Below, one piece after another: positions 1 to 8,531 of a stretch of 33,741 nt of DNA. Source of the DNA: an uncultured SAR86 cluster bacterium (lineage in GTDB: Bacteria > Pseudomonadota > Gammaproteobacteria > Magnimaribacterales > Magnimaribacteraceae); contig CACDOC010000001.1 of the NCBI GenBank assembly GCA_902554355.1, forward strand, positions 67,839 through 101,579, read 5' to 3'. Both the position numbers and the translations under genes were made by a program. How positions within the stretch are numbered: the first letter of the stretch is position 1; the number at the start of each line of letters is the position of its first letter. The notes under the pieces are model-generated. The model was not told the origin of the DNA, ran no database searches, and saw nothing but the letters and a program-made list of their open reading frames with translations.

Positions 1-223
1 TCAATTCTCTTATCGCAGGATAATCTTCCCATAAATTCTGACATTGAATAAAGGATTGTTCATATTCACTCTTGTCGTCTAAAGGCCTTAAATCGTGTTG
101 CTTCCTTTCCTTGATAGCATCTTTAATGACTTCTCTGTAAAATTCTATTTCTGATAAGGTAAAAACATCAGGAACAGTCACGAAACCTTTGTCTTTAAAT
201 TGTTTTATTAAATCTTTACGCAT
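1..223 (-). CDS. Phytanoyl-CoA dioxygenase (PhyH) family protein, N-terminal part (runs off left edge)
   Basis: The reverse strand is open from an ATG at 223 to the window edge and gives 74 residues. It starts MRKDLIKQFKDKGFVTVPDV and ends near FIQCQNLWEDYPAIREL. The opening 'F...GFV.VPDV.....I...R' and the later 'F.Q..NLW...P.IR' match the N-terminus of PhyH-family non-haem Fe(II)/2-oxoglutarate oxygenases; the HxD...H iron site would lie outside the window. The substrate cannot be told. The start codon overlaps the start codon of the divergent dsbD gene within CATG at 221-224, so any control region lies inside the other gene's coding sequence. A TTG at 229 is an alternative start. No Shine-Dalgarno sequence is visible. 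Confidence 0.72.
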   Translation of the reverse strand, partial: MRKDLIKQFKDKGFVTVPDVFTLSEIEFYREVIKDAIKERKQHDLRPLDDKSEYEQSFIQCQNLWEDYPAIREL

Positions 224-2276
224 GCTCAAAAAACTAAGAACAGTTAAATATAAGAATAGTATAAAGCTATTTTTATTAATCTGTGCATCTCTAATTTCTA
301 CTCAAGCCCTTACAGATAACATAGTTGATGCTAGTGATTCAAGAATTGAGATATTAACAGAATCAACTTCTATCACTCCTGGAGATGAACTGCTTATAGG
401 ATTTAAATTTACTTTATATCCAGGGTGGCATACCTACTGGGAAAATCCTGGAGATGCTGGAGAAGGTGCTTCAATTAAATGGAATTTACCTAATGATGTT
501 AGTGCCTCAGAAATTTTATGGCCGGGACCTCAAAGAATCCCCGTTGAGCCTCTGATGACTTTTGGTTATGAAGATGAAGTGGTGCTACTGACAAAAATAT
601 ACACTTCCGAGGCTACGATAGTTCCTTTAAATCTAAATGCATTGGTTAGTTGGTACACCTGTAAGGAAATATGCATACCTCAAGAAGCTGAGGTTAGTAT
701 CCCAATAAAACTAGGAAATAAAACCCCTTCTGTCTCAAAAGCAATTTTAGACCAGACGCTAAAAGAAGTTCCTATTCAATTCGAAGGTACTTATAGGGTA
801 CAAAGGCTTGAAGATTCATATATTCTTCAAGGTCAACTGGAAAACCAAGATCAATATGATTCTATTTATTTCTTTCCTAAAGATTACGGTTTAACTGACT
901 ACACAAAAGATCAATTCTACGAAATTAATAAAGATAGTTTCAGTTTACAAATAAAAGCTGCGGAGATAGGAATTGAAAATAGAACTTTTGAGGGAGTTAT
1001 AGCTATAAATAAGGGTGAAGCAGTTTCTTTTATTGAAATTAATTACCCTTTGAAAGCAAAACCTATTTCTCAAGAATTTAATATATTTACCTTAATTTTC
1101 TTTGCTTTCTTAGGTGGTCTTATCTTAAATATAATGCCGTGCGTATTTCCAATTCTCTCAATAAAGATATTAAGATTCGTTGAGCAAAGTGGAGACTCGA
1201 CTTATAAAACCATGCAACAAGGCTTACTTTTCTCATTAGGTGTTATTGTTAGCTTTTTAGCAATAGCTGCTTTGCTAGTCTCACTGAAGTCTGGAGGAGA
1301 ATCGATCGGATGGGGTTATCAATTGCAATCTCCTATTGTTGTTTCATTATTAGTTTATTTATTTGTAGTCCTTGGTTACATTTTTATGAGTAATATGGTT
1401 CTAGGGACTAGTTTAGCTAGACTAAGTTCTATTTCACTAGGTAAAGGCGACTCAATTGAATCCTTCTTAACTGGCGTGTTAGCCGTAATTGTTGCTTCCC
1501 CATGCACTGCCCCGTTTATGGGTTCTGCAATTGGTTTTGCCCTATTGCAACCTAGTTTTTATTCAGTCCTAATCTTTTTAGGTCTTGGTATAGGATTTTC
1601 ACTGCCATATTTGGTGTTAAGTGCAAAACCATCCCTGCTTAGTTTTCTTCCAAAACCAGGTCAATGGATGGAAACTTTTAAGCAATTTATGGCCTTCCCT
1701 ATGTGGGCTTCAGCGCTTTGGCTGTTATGGGTCCTTAGCAGCCAGGTCAATAATCAAGAAGTTATTCAAGTCTTACTAGGATCTCTATTGATAATCATAG
1801 GCCTCTGGCTTGTTGAAAAAAATAACTCGAAAACTAATTGGATAAGATGGATTGTTCGTCTGCCCTTTATATTACTTTTAATTTTTTCTTTGTGGTTAAT
1901 CCCTACTTCTTATAGCGACTTGGATGAGTCTAAACAAAATCAATTAGCCTACTCTCCTCAATTACTAGAAGATCTAAGAGAAGAAAATGCTCTAGTTTTT
2001 CTTAACTTCACAGCAGACTGGTGTATAACTTGCAAAGTTAATGAGTCTGTAGCTTTAAAAACTTCGAAAGTACGTAAATTACTTACTGACAAGGATATCA
2101 CTTATATAGAAGCTGATTGGACAAGAAAAGATCCTGTTATTTCTTCAGCGCTAGAAGAATATGGACGAACTGGCTTGCCTTTATATCTTCTGTTCCCTTC
2201 AAAAGGAGATCCCTTGATCTTGCCTGAAATACTCACTGAAGATATATTATTATCATACTTAAATGAGGTTCAGTAA
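222..2276 (+). CDS. dsbD: DsbD/ScsB-type protein-disulfide reductase
   Basis: This inner-membrane protein is expected to carry electrons from cytoplasmic thioredoxin to periplasmic thiol proteins. From the ATG at 222 it has 684 residues: a signal peptide (about 1-32), a periplasmic N-terminal domain with a paired-cysteine CKEIC segment (C147, C151), a polytopic CcdA-like core from about residue 290 to 562 with Cys in NIMPCVFP (C307) and ASPCTAPF (C428), and a C-terminal thioredoxin domain with WCITC (C601, C604). The TCKEICIPQEA motif resembles ScsB-like DsbD variants more than E. coli DsbD. A TTG at 189 would add 11 residues before the signal peptide, so ATG 222 is preferred. A redoxin gene follows one base after the stop. 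Confidence 0.9.
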   Translation: MLKKLRTVKYKNSIKLFLLICASLISTQALTDNIVDASDSRIEILTESTSITPGDELLIGFKFTLYPGWHTYWENPGDAGEGASIKWNLPNDVSASEILWPGPQRIPVEPLMTFGYEDEVVLLTKIYTSEATIVPLNLNALVSWYTCKEICIPQEAEVSIPIKLGNKTPSVSKAILDQTLKEVPIQFEGTYRVQRLEDSYILQGQLENQDQYDSIYFFPKDYGLTDYTKDQFYEINKDSFSLQIKAAEIGIENRTFEGVIAINKGEAVSFIEINYPLKAKPISQEFNIFTLIFFAFLGGLILNIMPCVFPILSIKILRFVEQSGDSTYKTMQQGLLFSLGVIVSFLAIAALLVSLKSGGESIGWGYQLQSPIVVSLLVYLFVVLGYIFMSNMVLGTSLARLSSISLGKGDSIESFLTGVLAVIVASPCTAPFMGSAIGFALLQPSFYSVLIFLGLGIGFSLPYLVLSAKPSLLSFLPKPGQWMETFKQFMAFPMWASALWLLWVLSSQVNNQEVIQVLLGSLLIIIGLWLVEKNNSKTNWIRWIVRLPFILLLIFSLWLIPTSYSDLDESKQNQLAYSPQLLEDLREENALVFLNFTADWCITCKVNESVALKTSKVRKLLTDKDITYIEADWTRKDPVISSALEEYGRTGLPLYLLFPSKGDPLILPEILTEDILLSYLNEVQ

Positions 2277-2277
2277 T

Positions 2278-2883
2278 ATGAAAAGTTTTTTAATCTCTAT
2301 TTTGTTCATATTTACAAATGCTTGTATTGCTTTTGTAGAAATAGACTCTGCAGCTCCTAACTTTGAACTATTAGATACTTATGGAAATGAAATCTCTTTA
2401 GAATCCTTTAAAGGGAAGAAAGTTGTTCTTGAATGGACTAATCATGGCTGCCCTTTCGTAGCCAAACATTACAAGACAAAAAATATGCAATCTACGCAGC
2501 AATTAGCTGAAAACGAAGATGCAGTCTGGTTAAGCATAATTTCTTCTGCTCCGGGAACTCAAGGATATGTAACTAAAGAAGAAGCAAATAAACTAACAGT
2601 TACCAGAGAGGCATCTCCATCTCATGTTTTACTTGATCCAACAGGTAAGGCAGGGAAGCTATATAGCGCAAAAACTACACCTCATATGTATGTTATCGAT
2701 GAAAAGGGTATTCTTAAGTACCAAGGTGCAATTGATGACGCTGGAGGCAGAGGGTTTATGTTTAAAGACCTACTTAAAGCTAAAAACTACGTTAAGAATG
2801 CTATTAATGAGTTAAATTCAGGACAGAAGATATCTGACCCAATAACTAAGCCCTATGGGTGTTCTGTTAAATACGCTGGATAG
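2278..2883 (+). CDS. Secreted redoxin / thioredoxin-fold protein
   Basis: A 201-residue thioredoxin-fold protein with a cleavable-looking N-terminal hydrophobic segment (1-19), so probably periplasmic. The core has APNFELLDTYG, then NHGCPFVAKHY with a single Cys (C58) in place of CxxC, and the cis-proline loop TTPHMYVID (P136). A second Cys sits near the end (GCSVKY, C195). This is the AhpC/TSA-redoxin class; a single reactive Cys suggests peroxidase- or mixed-disulfide-type chemistry rather than oxidation of substrates. The ATG at 2278 is one base past the dsbD stop and has GAGG at 2266-2269 as ribosome binding site, so it is preferred to an ATG at 2263 inside dsbD. Pairing with dsbD suggests that DsbD reduces it (inference). 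Confidence 0.85.
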   Translation: MKSFLISILFIFTNACIAFVEIDSAAPNFELLDTYGNEISLESFKGKKVVLEWTNHGCPFVAKHYKTKNMQSTQQLAENEDAVWLSIISSAPGTQGYVTKEEANKLTVTREASPSHVLLDPTGKAGKLYSAKTTPHMYVIDEKGILKYQGAIDDAGGRGFMFKDLLKAKNYVKNAINELNSGQKISDPITKPYGCSVKYAG

Positions 2884-2888
2884 AAATC

Positions 2889-3215
2889 TTATTCTGGGGC
2901 TTTAAATACAGATCCTAGCTTCTGACCTAAAGACATATCGCCTGAGAATTTAACTTTCCCTTGCATGAAAGCTCCCATTGCAGCTTGTTGGTCACCTGAA
3001 AAAACTTTTTCCATTGTTTCTTCACTATCAAAAGTTAAAGATAAACCAGCATTATCATGCTCTCCTTCTTCAACATTTAATGAACCATCATTTATATCAA
3101 CAAAAAAGTTAGTCAAATCTTCAATATTGATTTGAATAGTTGCTTTAATACCTTTAGCGCCTTCTGGATCAAACGCCTCTTCTAACCCTTTCTTTAAATC
3201 TTCAAAAGTTGCCAT
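2889..3215 (-). CDS. SCP2 sterol-binding domain protein
   Basis: A 108-residue stand-alone SCP2 domain. Characteristic features are the alternating beta strands (ATIQINIEDL, LSLTFDSEETMEKVFSG) and the closing segment MGAFMQGKVKFSGDMSLGQKL, which matches the lipid-tunnel end of SCP2-like proteins. No signal peptide or membrane segment is present, so it should be cytoplasmic and bind a hydrophobic ligand such as an acyl-CoA or sterol-like lipid. An AGGA lies upstream of the ATG on the reverse strand. The gene is convergent with the redoxin gene (5-bp gap) and divergent from the PhyH gene at 3312. Its presence among PhyH and acyl-CoA dehydrogenase genes fits lipid metabolism. Confidence 0.88.
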   Translation of the reverse strand: MATFEDLKKGLEEAFDPEGAKGIKATIQINIEDLTNFFVDINDGSLNVEEGEHDNAGLSLTFDSEETMEKVFSGDQQAAMGAFMQGKVKFSGDMSLGQKLGSVFKAPE

Positions 3216-3311
3216 AATTATTCATCCTATGATTATTTACTCACTAATCTTCTCAGAATTAGTTCTATTAAACTAGGGAAATATAAAATTTAATCTTAAA
3301 ATATATTAATT

Positions 3312-4226
3312 ATGGAAAAAATTGAGTCTAGTGGAGTTCCTGAAGATAGAGACGTAAGTAAAACTTCTAAAGAAGAATTCTCATCTACAGTTAATAGACA
3401 AAAGGGTCGGGTATCTAGAAAACTTGTTGAGAAAAATTTATATATTTCAAAAGAACAAAAAAAATCTTGGAATGAAGAAGGTTACATACTTTTAAAAGGG
3501 TTTTGTTCTGAAAAATTTTGTGATCAATTAAATCAGGAAGTTATTGAAATAATTCATTCCATTGTTAAAAAAGAAGATGGATTTAGCCATGCTTATGCTG
3601 GAAATGGTCATTTAGCTATAAGAGAAATGAAACCAAACCAAAATGCTAAAAATATCGAAGATGAAATCTCAAAATTATTTCGAATACATTCAACTGGTTC
3701 ATTTAAAGAATTCATTCATAGAGAAGACTTGTTAGATATATTAGAGGATTTGCTGGGTGGTGATATTGACTGTTTCTTAAGTCAATTTATATTTAAGAAT
3801 CCTGGGGCGTGGGGTCAACCTTGGCATCAAGACTCTTCTTATTTTCCTTTCGATAGAGAACCTCAGGTAGGAGTTTGGATAGCGACTAGTAAAGCGACTT
3901 TAGAAAATGGTTGCTTAGTTGTATTACCAGAATCTCATTTAGAGCCATTACACGAGCATTTACCCGATGAAAGAGAAAATTCTAATTACGGTTATACAGA
4001 AATTAAAGACCATGATTTTTCTAAAGAAATACCCATGCTGCTTGATAAGGGAGATGTGTTGATTTTTCATAGCTTCTTAATGCACAAGTCCTACGACAAT
4101 AAATCTACTGAAAGAAGAACTGCCATGGTCTACCATTTTGCTGAAACAGGTACAAATTTTGGTGACCTAGACAGTCCAACTAATGAATGGATTTCTGTAA
4201 GAGGCAGGGGCTTACTTAATGAATAA
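3312..4226 (+). CDS. Phytanoyl-CoA dioxygenase (PhyH) family protein
   Basis: A 304-residue member of the Fe(II)/2-oxoglutarate-dependent PhyH family. The metal site is visible as WHQDSSYFPF (H172, D174) and FHSFLMHKS (H258 the likely third ligand), followed by ERRTAMVYHF, whose Arg at 268-269 would bind 2-oxoglutarate. The fold begins near residue 45 (WNEEGYILLKGF); the first 40 residues are a charged, probably disordered extension. The gene ends inside the start of the DUF3604 gene (8-bp overlap, in a different frame), indicating translational coupling. The substrate is unknown; PhyH proteins hydroxylate lipids but also many small molecules. No clear Shine-Dalgarno sequence precedes the ATG. 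Confidence 0.88.
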   Translation: MEKIESSGVPEDRDVSKTSKEEFSSTVNRQKGRVSRKLVEKNLYISKEQKKSWNEEGYILLKGFCSEKFCDQLNQEVIEIIHSIVKKEDGFSHAYAGNGHLAIREMKPNQNAKNIEDEISKLFRIHSTGSFKEFIHREDLLDILEDLLGGDIDCFLSQFIFKNPGAWGQPWHQDSSYFPFDREPQVGVWIATSKATLENGCLVVLPESHLEPLHEHLPDERENSNYGYTEIKDHDFSKEIPMLLDKGDVLIFHSFLMHKSYDNKSTERRTAMVYHFAETGTNFGDLDSPTNEWISVRGRGLLNE

Positions 4227-6321
4227 AGTTCTGAAGTTTTTTGGTTACCTACTTTTATTTATACTACTGATAGTTACGTATGTCTTCATCTCTTCATCTG
4301 GACTTATAGGAAATTTACCTCAAGATTACAAAGTAATTGAATCTCCTCGTCCTCAAGTAAAGGACTCTGCAAATACTAATCAAATATTTTTTGGAGACTT
4401 ACACGTCCATACGACTTTTTCACAAGACGCTTTTTTATTTAGTCTCCCTGTAATTCAAGGTGAAGGAGCGCACCCTCCTGCTGATGCCTGTAATTTTGCT
4501 AGATTTTGCTCCTCTTTAGATTTTTTCTCTATTACTGACCACGCCGAAGGCCTGACAAAGGAGATGTGGCAAGATACAGTTAATTCGATAAAAAATTGTG
4601 ATGATGTATCTAATGACGAGCAAAAAGATCTTATAGCATTTGCTGGTTGGGAATGGACCCAAATGGGTCCTACGCCTGAAACGCATTATGGGCATAAAAA
4701 TGTAATCCTAAGAGACTTAGATAACCTGCCTGAAAAACCAATTGGTGCTGGTTTAACTGGGCTTGATTTAATGATTAAACATTACGCCGCCCCCCTTATC
4801 CCTTTAATTTTCGATTTTCCACCCGAGCAAATTGACTTTGATTTTCTAAAATACAGAAGTACAACATATGCTGAGCCCTTTTGTGTTGATCTTAAAGATA
4901 ACCAGAATGTTAAATGCAAAGAAAAAGCTGAAAATCCGAAAGAGTTATTTAAAAAGCTTGATGAATTGGAACTAGAAGCCCTAGTTATACCTCATGGCAC
5001 TGCTTGGGGTATTCACGCTCCAGCAGATTCAAACTTAAGTTTCCAATTGCTTAATGATCAACACGATCCTGAAAAACAAAGATTAATAGAAGTTTATTCT
5101 GGTCATGGTAATTCTGAAATCTTTAAAGACTTTAAGCATGCTATAAAACTTGATGATGGTACTTATAAATGTCCTGATCCAACTGATGACTTCGAACCTT
5201 GTTGCTGGAGAGCAGGAGAAATTATTAAGCAAAGGTGTGAAAATAAAGAAGATGCATCATGTATAGCTGAAGTTAATAAAGTTAAATATGAATTTGCTAA
5301 TAATGTTTCTGGATTACTAAGATTTGGATTAGTTGAGAATACTACTCCTGAAGATTGGATGCAGTGTGGTCAACTTAAAAATGAATTCTTACCAGCATAT
5401 ACCTATAGACCAGGAATGAGTGCTCAAGCTGCTCTTGCTTCCGAAGTGAAGCAAGGCAATCTTATAAATTCTTTTAAATTAGGTCTTATAGGCTCAACAG
5501 ATAATCATAAAGCTAGGGCAGGTTCTGGCTATAAAGAATTTGCAAGAAAATCCATGGGAGATTCTTGGGGAGCTAAAGATAACTTAACCTGGCTCTTGCC
5601 ACCTGAGAGAGGGGCCTCATTTTATTCAACCGGAGGTTTGGTGGCTGTTCATGCGACTAAGTTAGACAGAAATGAGATCTACAATTCACTTTACGAAAGA
5701 GAGGTATATGCAACTTCAGGGGAAAGAATATTGCTCTGGTTTAACTTATTAGATAATCAAAAGGGGACAATACCTATGGGCAGTGAATATTTAATGTCTA
5801 AAAACCCTCAATTTGAAGTCAGAGCGATAGGATCTTTCAAACAAAAACCGGGTTGTCCTGATTATGTTTATAACGCTATGGATCCTGATGAAATTTCTAG
5901 ACTATGCTTAAACGAATGTTATAACCCAGGAAATGAAAGGCACAAGATAGACAGAATTGAAATAGTCAAAGTCACTCCTACCACTCAATTAGATTTACTT
6001 TCTAAGAATATTCAGGACCCTTGGAAAGTAATTTTATGCGAAGATAAAGGTGAAGGATGTTCAGTTTTCTTCTCTGACGATGAATATGCTTTAAACAATG
6101 AAAACTCTTTATATTACGTTAGAGCTATACAGGAAGAAACAGATACTGTTGGAGGAGACCCTTTAAGATGCGAATTAAATGAATCAGGTGAATGCATTAA
6201 AATAAGACCTTGTTATTCAAGTGGGTCCAAGTTTGATCCTAAAGATGATTGTTTAGCGCCTGCAGGAGAGAGGGCATGGTCTTCTCCTATTTTTTTAACC
6301 CATCCAATGTCTATGTATTAA
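4219..6321 (+). CDS. Membrane-anchored DUF3604 protein
   Basis: A 700-residue DUF3604 protein. One hydrophobic segment at about residues 7-26 should anchor it with the rest in the periplasm. Metal-binding-type motifs of the PHP-like fold are visible: GDLHVHTTFS (D60, H62, H64), SITDHAEG (D107, H108), HYGHKNV near 157, VIPHGTAWG in the middle, and GSTDNHKARAGSGYKEF near residue 430. Many cysteines lie in the second half, fitting an exported protein with disulfides. AGGGG at 4206-4210 is a good ribosome binding site, and the start overlaps the PhyH gene. The family has no established reaction; a metal-dependent hydrolase is the reasonable guess from its histidine/aspartate motifs. Confidence 0.88.
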   Translation: MNKVLKFFGYLLLFILLIVTYVFISSSGLIGNLPQDYKVIESPRPQVKDSANTNQIFFGDLHVHTTFSQDAFLFSLPVIQGEGAHPPADACNFARFCSSLDFFSITDHAEGLTKEMWQDTVNSIKNCDDVSNDEQKDLIAFAGWEWTQMGPTPETHYGHKNVILRDLDNLPEKPIGAGLTGLDLMIKHYAAPLIPLIFDFPPEQIDFDFLKYRSTTYAEPFCVDLKDNQNVKCKEKAENPKELFKKLDELELEALVIPHGTAWGIHAPADSNLSFQLLNDQHDPEKQRLIEVYSGHGNSEIFKDFKHAIKLDDGTYKCPDPTDDFEPCCWRAGEIIKQRCENKEDASCIAEVNKVKYEFANNVSGLLRFGLVENTTPEDWMQCGQLKNEFLPAYTYRPGMSAQAALASEVKQGNLINSFKLGLIGSTDNHKARAGSGYKEFARKSMGDSWGAKDNLTWLLPPERGASFYSTGGLVAVHATKLDRNEIYNSLYEREVYATSGERILLWFNLLDNQKGTIPMGSEYLMSKNPQFEVRAIGSFKQKPGCPDYVYNAMDPDEISRLCLNECYNPGNERHKIDRIEIVKVTPTTQLDLLSKNIQDPWKVILCEDKGEGCSVFFSDDEYALNNENSLYYVRAIQEETDTVGGDPLRCELNESGECIKIRPCYSSGSKFDPKDDCLAPAGERAWSSPIFLTHPMSMY

Positions 6322-6356
6322 TGTTATGATGCTGCTTGTGAAGCAAGAAAAACTAC

Positions 6357-7370
6357 ATGGATTTTAGCGGTAGTCATATTCTTTCCATAGACCAGTTCAG
6401 TCGCTCGGATGTCGAGAAGTTATTTACCATTGCTGATAGTTTAGAGCCCTACTCTTCGAAAAATAAAGTAACTCGTGTTCTTGAAGGTGCAATATTAGGC
6501 AACATGTTCTTTGAGCCAAGCACAAGAACAAGAATTAGTTTCGGGGCTTCATTCAATCTATTAGGTGGGAATGTAAGAGAAATAACTGAGGTAAGCTCTT
6601 CATCTCTTGCTAAAGGAGAGTCATTAGTTGATACAGCGAAAGTTTTAAGTGGGTATAGCGATGTAATTGTAATGAGACACCCGGAAGAAGGATCTGTGCA
6701 AAGATTTGCTGAAGCCAGTAGGGTTCCAGTAATAAATGGAGGGGATGGCTCTAATGAACATCCTTCTCAAGCTTTGCTTGATCTTTTTACTATAGAAAAA
6801 GAACTATCTCAAAATAATAAATCTATTGATGGGTTAAGAATTGCTCTAGTAGGAGATCTTAAATTTGGACGAGCAGTACATTCTCTTTGCAAAATACTCT
6901 CCCTTTATAAAGATGTAACAATAAATCTAATTTCTCCAAAAGAATTAAAACTTCCTGATAATCTTGTTAAACAACTCACTACAGCAAATATAATTCTGAA
7001 TGAAACTGAGAATATGGAAGAAGGTATCTCAGAAGTCGATATTATTTATGTCACCAGAATCCAAGAAGAAAGATTTAAGAATAAGAAAGACGCAGAGAAA
7101 TACAAGGGCTTAATGAGCCTTAACCAGTCAATATATACTGCAAATTGTGAACCTAACACTGTCATTATGCACCCTCTCCCTAGAGATTCTAGGAGCGATG
7201 CAAACGAACTTGATTCAGATCTTTATGAAAATCCTAATCTTGCAATATTCAGACAAGCTGATAATGGTGTAGTTGTAAGAATGGCTTTATTTGCCCTAGT
7301 TCTAGGTGTGGAGAATCAAATAGATAAATTCTCTAAACCAGTAAATTGGAAAATTAACCGAGACCTTTAA
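6357..7370 (+). CDS. pyrB: Aspartate carbamoyltransferase catalytic subunit
   Basis: PyrB makes N-carbamoyl-aspartate from carbamoyl phosphate and aspartate in pyrimidine synthesis. The 337-residue protein has the carbamoyl-phosphate motif FFEPSTRTRISFG, the active-site loop SSSSLAKGESLVDTAKVLS, MRHPEEG, GGDGSNEHPSQALLDLFTI, the aspartate-domain MHPLPRDSR and the end FRQADNGVVVRMALFALVLG. It is longer than E. coli PyrB (about 311), matching the subgroup of roughly 330 residues. No pyrI or pyrC gene is adjacent. The 35-bp spacer from the DUF3604 gene has no strong ribosome binding site and no terminator. Its 3' end overlaps the convergent PLP-enzyme gene by 17 bp. Confidence 0.96.
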   Translation: MDFSGSHILSIDQFSRSDVEKLFTIADSLEPYSSKNKVTRVLEGAILGNMFFEPSTRTRISFGASFNLLGGNVREITEVSSSSLAKGESLVDTAKVLSGYSDVIVMRHPEEGSVQRFAEASRVPVINGGDGSNEHPSQALLDLFTIEKELSQNNKSIDGLRIALVGDLKFGRAVHSLCKILSLYKDVTINLISPKELKLPDNLVKQLTTANIILNETENMEEGISEVDIIYVTRIQEERFKNKKDAEKYKGLMSLNQSIYTANCEPNTVIMHPLPRDSRSDANELDSDLYENPNLAIFRQADNGVVVRMALFALVLGVENQIDKFSKPVNWKINRDL

Positions 7371-8529
7371 GAGAAACTTCTAAATCTTGAATCAAATCAT
7401 CTAAAGACTCAATTCCTACAGAAAGCCTAACCAAACCATCACCTATTCCAAGTTGTTCCCTTATTTCAGTTGGAACTGAAGCATGAGTCATGATTGCAGG
7501 ATGTTCGATTAAGCTTTCAACTCCACCCAAACTTTCAGCTAATGAAAATATCTCAGTTCTTTCAAGAAAAGTTTTAGCAGAATCGAGGCCTCCTTTAAGT
7601 ATCAAAGTTAACATTCCTCCATATCCTTTCATTTGTTTATTAGCAATGTCATGATGAGGATGACTTTTTAAGCCAGGATATATGACCTTTTCTATTGCCT
7701 TTTGATTCTCTAAGTAAGATGCTATTTCCATGGCATTTTCACAATGCCTTTCCATTCTGACAGCAAGCGTTTTAAGGCTCCTTAGAAGTAAAAAAGAATC
7801 GAAAGGATTCATGATTGCTCCTACCGCGTTTTGTAAATAAAGAATCTCATCAGCTAATTCAGGTTTTTGATTTGAACAAATCACTACTCCTCCAATTAAG
7901 TCTGAATGTCCGTTCAAATATTTCGTAGCTGAATGTACGACGATATCAAATCCTAGCTCCAAAGGGTTTTGTACATAAGGAGAACAAAAGGTGTTATCAC
8001 ACACTGAAATCAGATTGTTCTGCTTAGCAAATTGGGCAAGTTCTTCTAGATCAACTATTTTTAAAAGCGGATTAGTAGGTGACTCAACCCAAATCATTTT
8101 CGTATTAGGTTTAATTGCTGACTTGAGATTTGATAAATCACTTAAATCAGAAAAGGTAAATTCAAGTCCGGCAGATCTTTTTCTTACATCTTCGAAGAGC
8201 CTATAAGTTCCTCCGTATAAGTCATCCATAGCTAATACATGATCGCCAGAATTTAGTACTTCTAATACAGTAGAGCATGCCGCCATTCCAGATGAGAAAG
8301 CATAGCCAAAAGAGCTACCTTCAAGATCAGCAATGCATGATTCAAGAGCTTTTCTAGTAGGATTTATGCTTCTAGCATAATCATACCCTTTATGAACTCC
8401 AGGACTATCTTGTACATAAGTCGAGCTAGTATAAATTGGTGTCATGATCGCTCCAGTAGTTGGATCAGGTTCTTGCCCTGCATGAATGGCTCTTGTTTCA
8501 AAACCTTGTTTATTCTTTTTATCCACCAT
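7354..8529 (-). CDS. Cystathionine gamma-lyase / gamma-synthase family PLP enzyme
   Basis: A 391-residue enzyme of the Cys/Met metabolism PLP family (aspartate aminotransferase fold). Signature features are FETRAIHAGQEPDPTTGAI at the N-terminus, YDYARSINPTR, the cofactor-stacking DDLYGGTYRLF, the PLP Asp in CDNTFCSP (D178), the Schiff-base Lys in HSATKYLNGHSD (K203), and the C-terminal SLGGVESLIEHPAIMTHAS. Family members (MetB, MetC, gamma-lyase) cannot be separated by sequence alone. It lies three bases after cystathionine beta-synthase on the same strand, so cystathionine gamma-lyase (cystathionine to cysteine) is the favoured role. It would be cytosolic. Confidence 0.9.
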   Translation of the reverse strand: MVDKKNKQGFETRAIHAGQEPDPTTGAIMTPIYTSSTYVQDSPGVHKGYDYARSINPTRKALESCIADLEGSSFGYAFSSGMAACSTVLEVLNSGDHVLAMDDLYGGTYRLFEDVRKRSAGLEFTFSDLSDLSNLKSAIKPNTKMIWVESPTNPLLKIVDLEELAQFAKQNNLISVCDNTFCSPYVQNPLELGFDIVVHSATKYLNGHSDLIGGVVICSNQKPELADEILYLQNAVGAIMNPFDSFLLLRSLKTLAVRMERHCENAMEIASYLENQKAIEKVIYPGLKSHPHHDIANKQMKGYGGMLTLILKGGLDSAKTFLERTEIFSLAESLGGVESLIEHPAIMTHASVPTEIREQLGIGDGLVRLSVGIESLDDLIQDLEVSLKGLG

Positions 8530-8531
8530 CT

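Noticed and set aside
189-221. TTG start of dsbD 11 codons upstream of ATG 222
   Set aside because: It would put extra residues ahead of the signal peptide and lies inside the opposite PhyH gene; the ATG gives a normal signal peptide.
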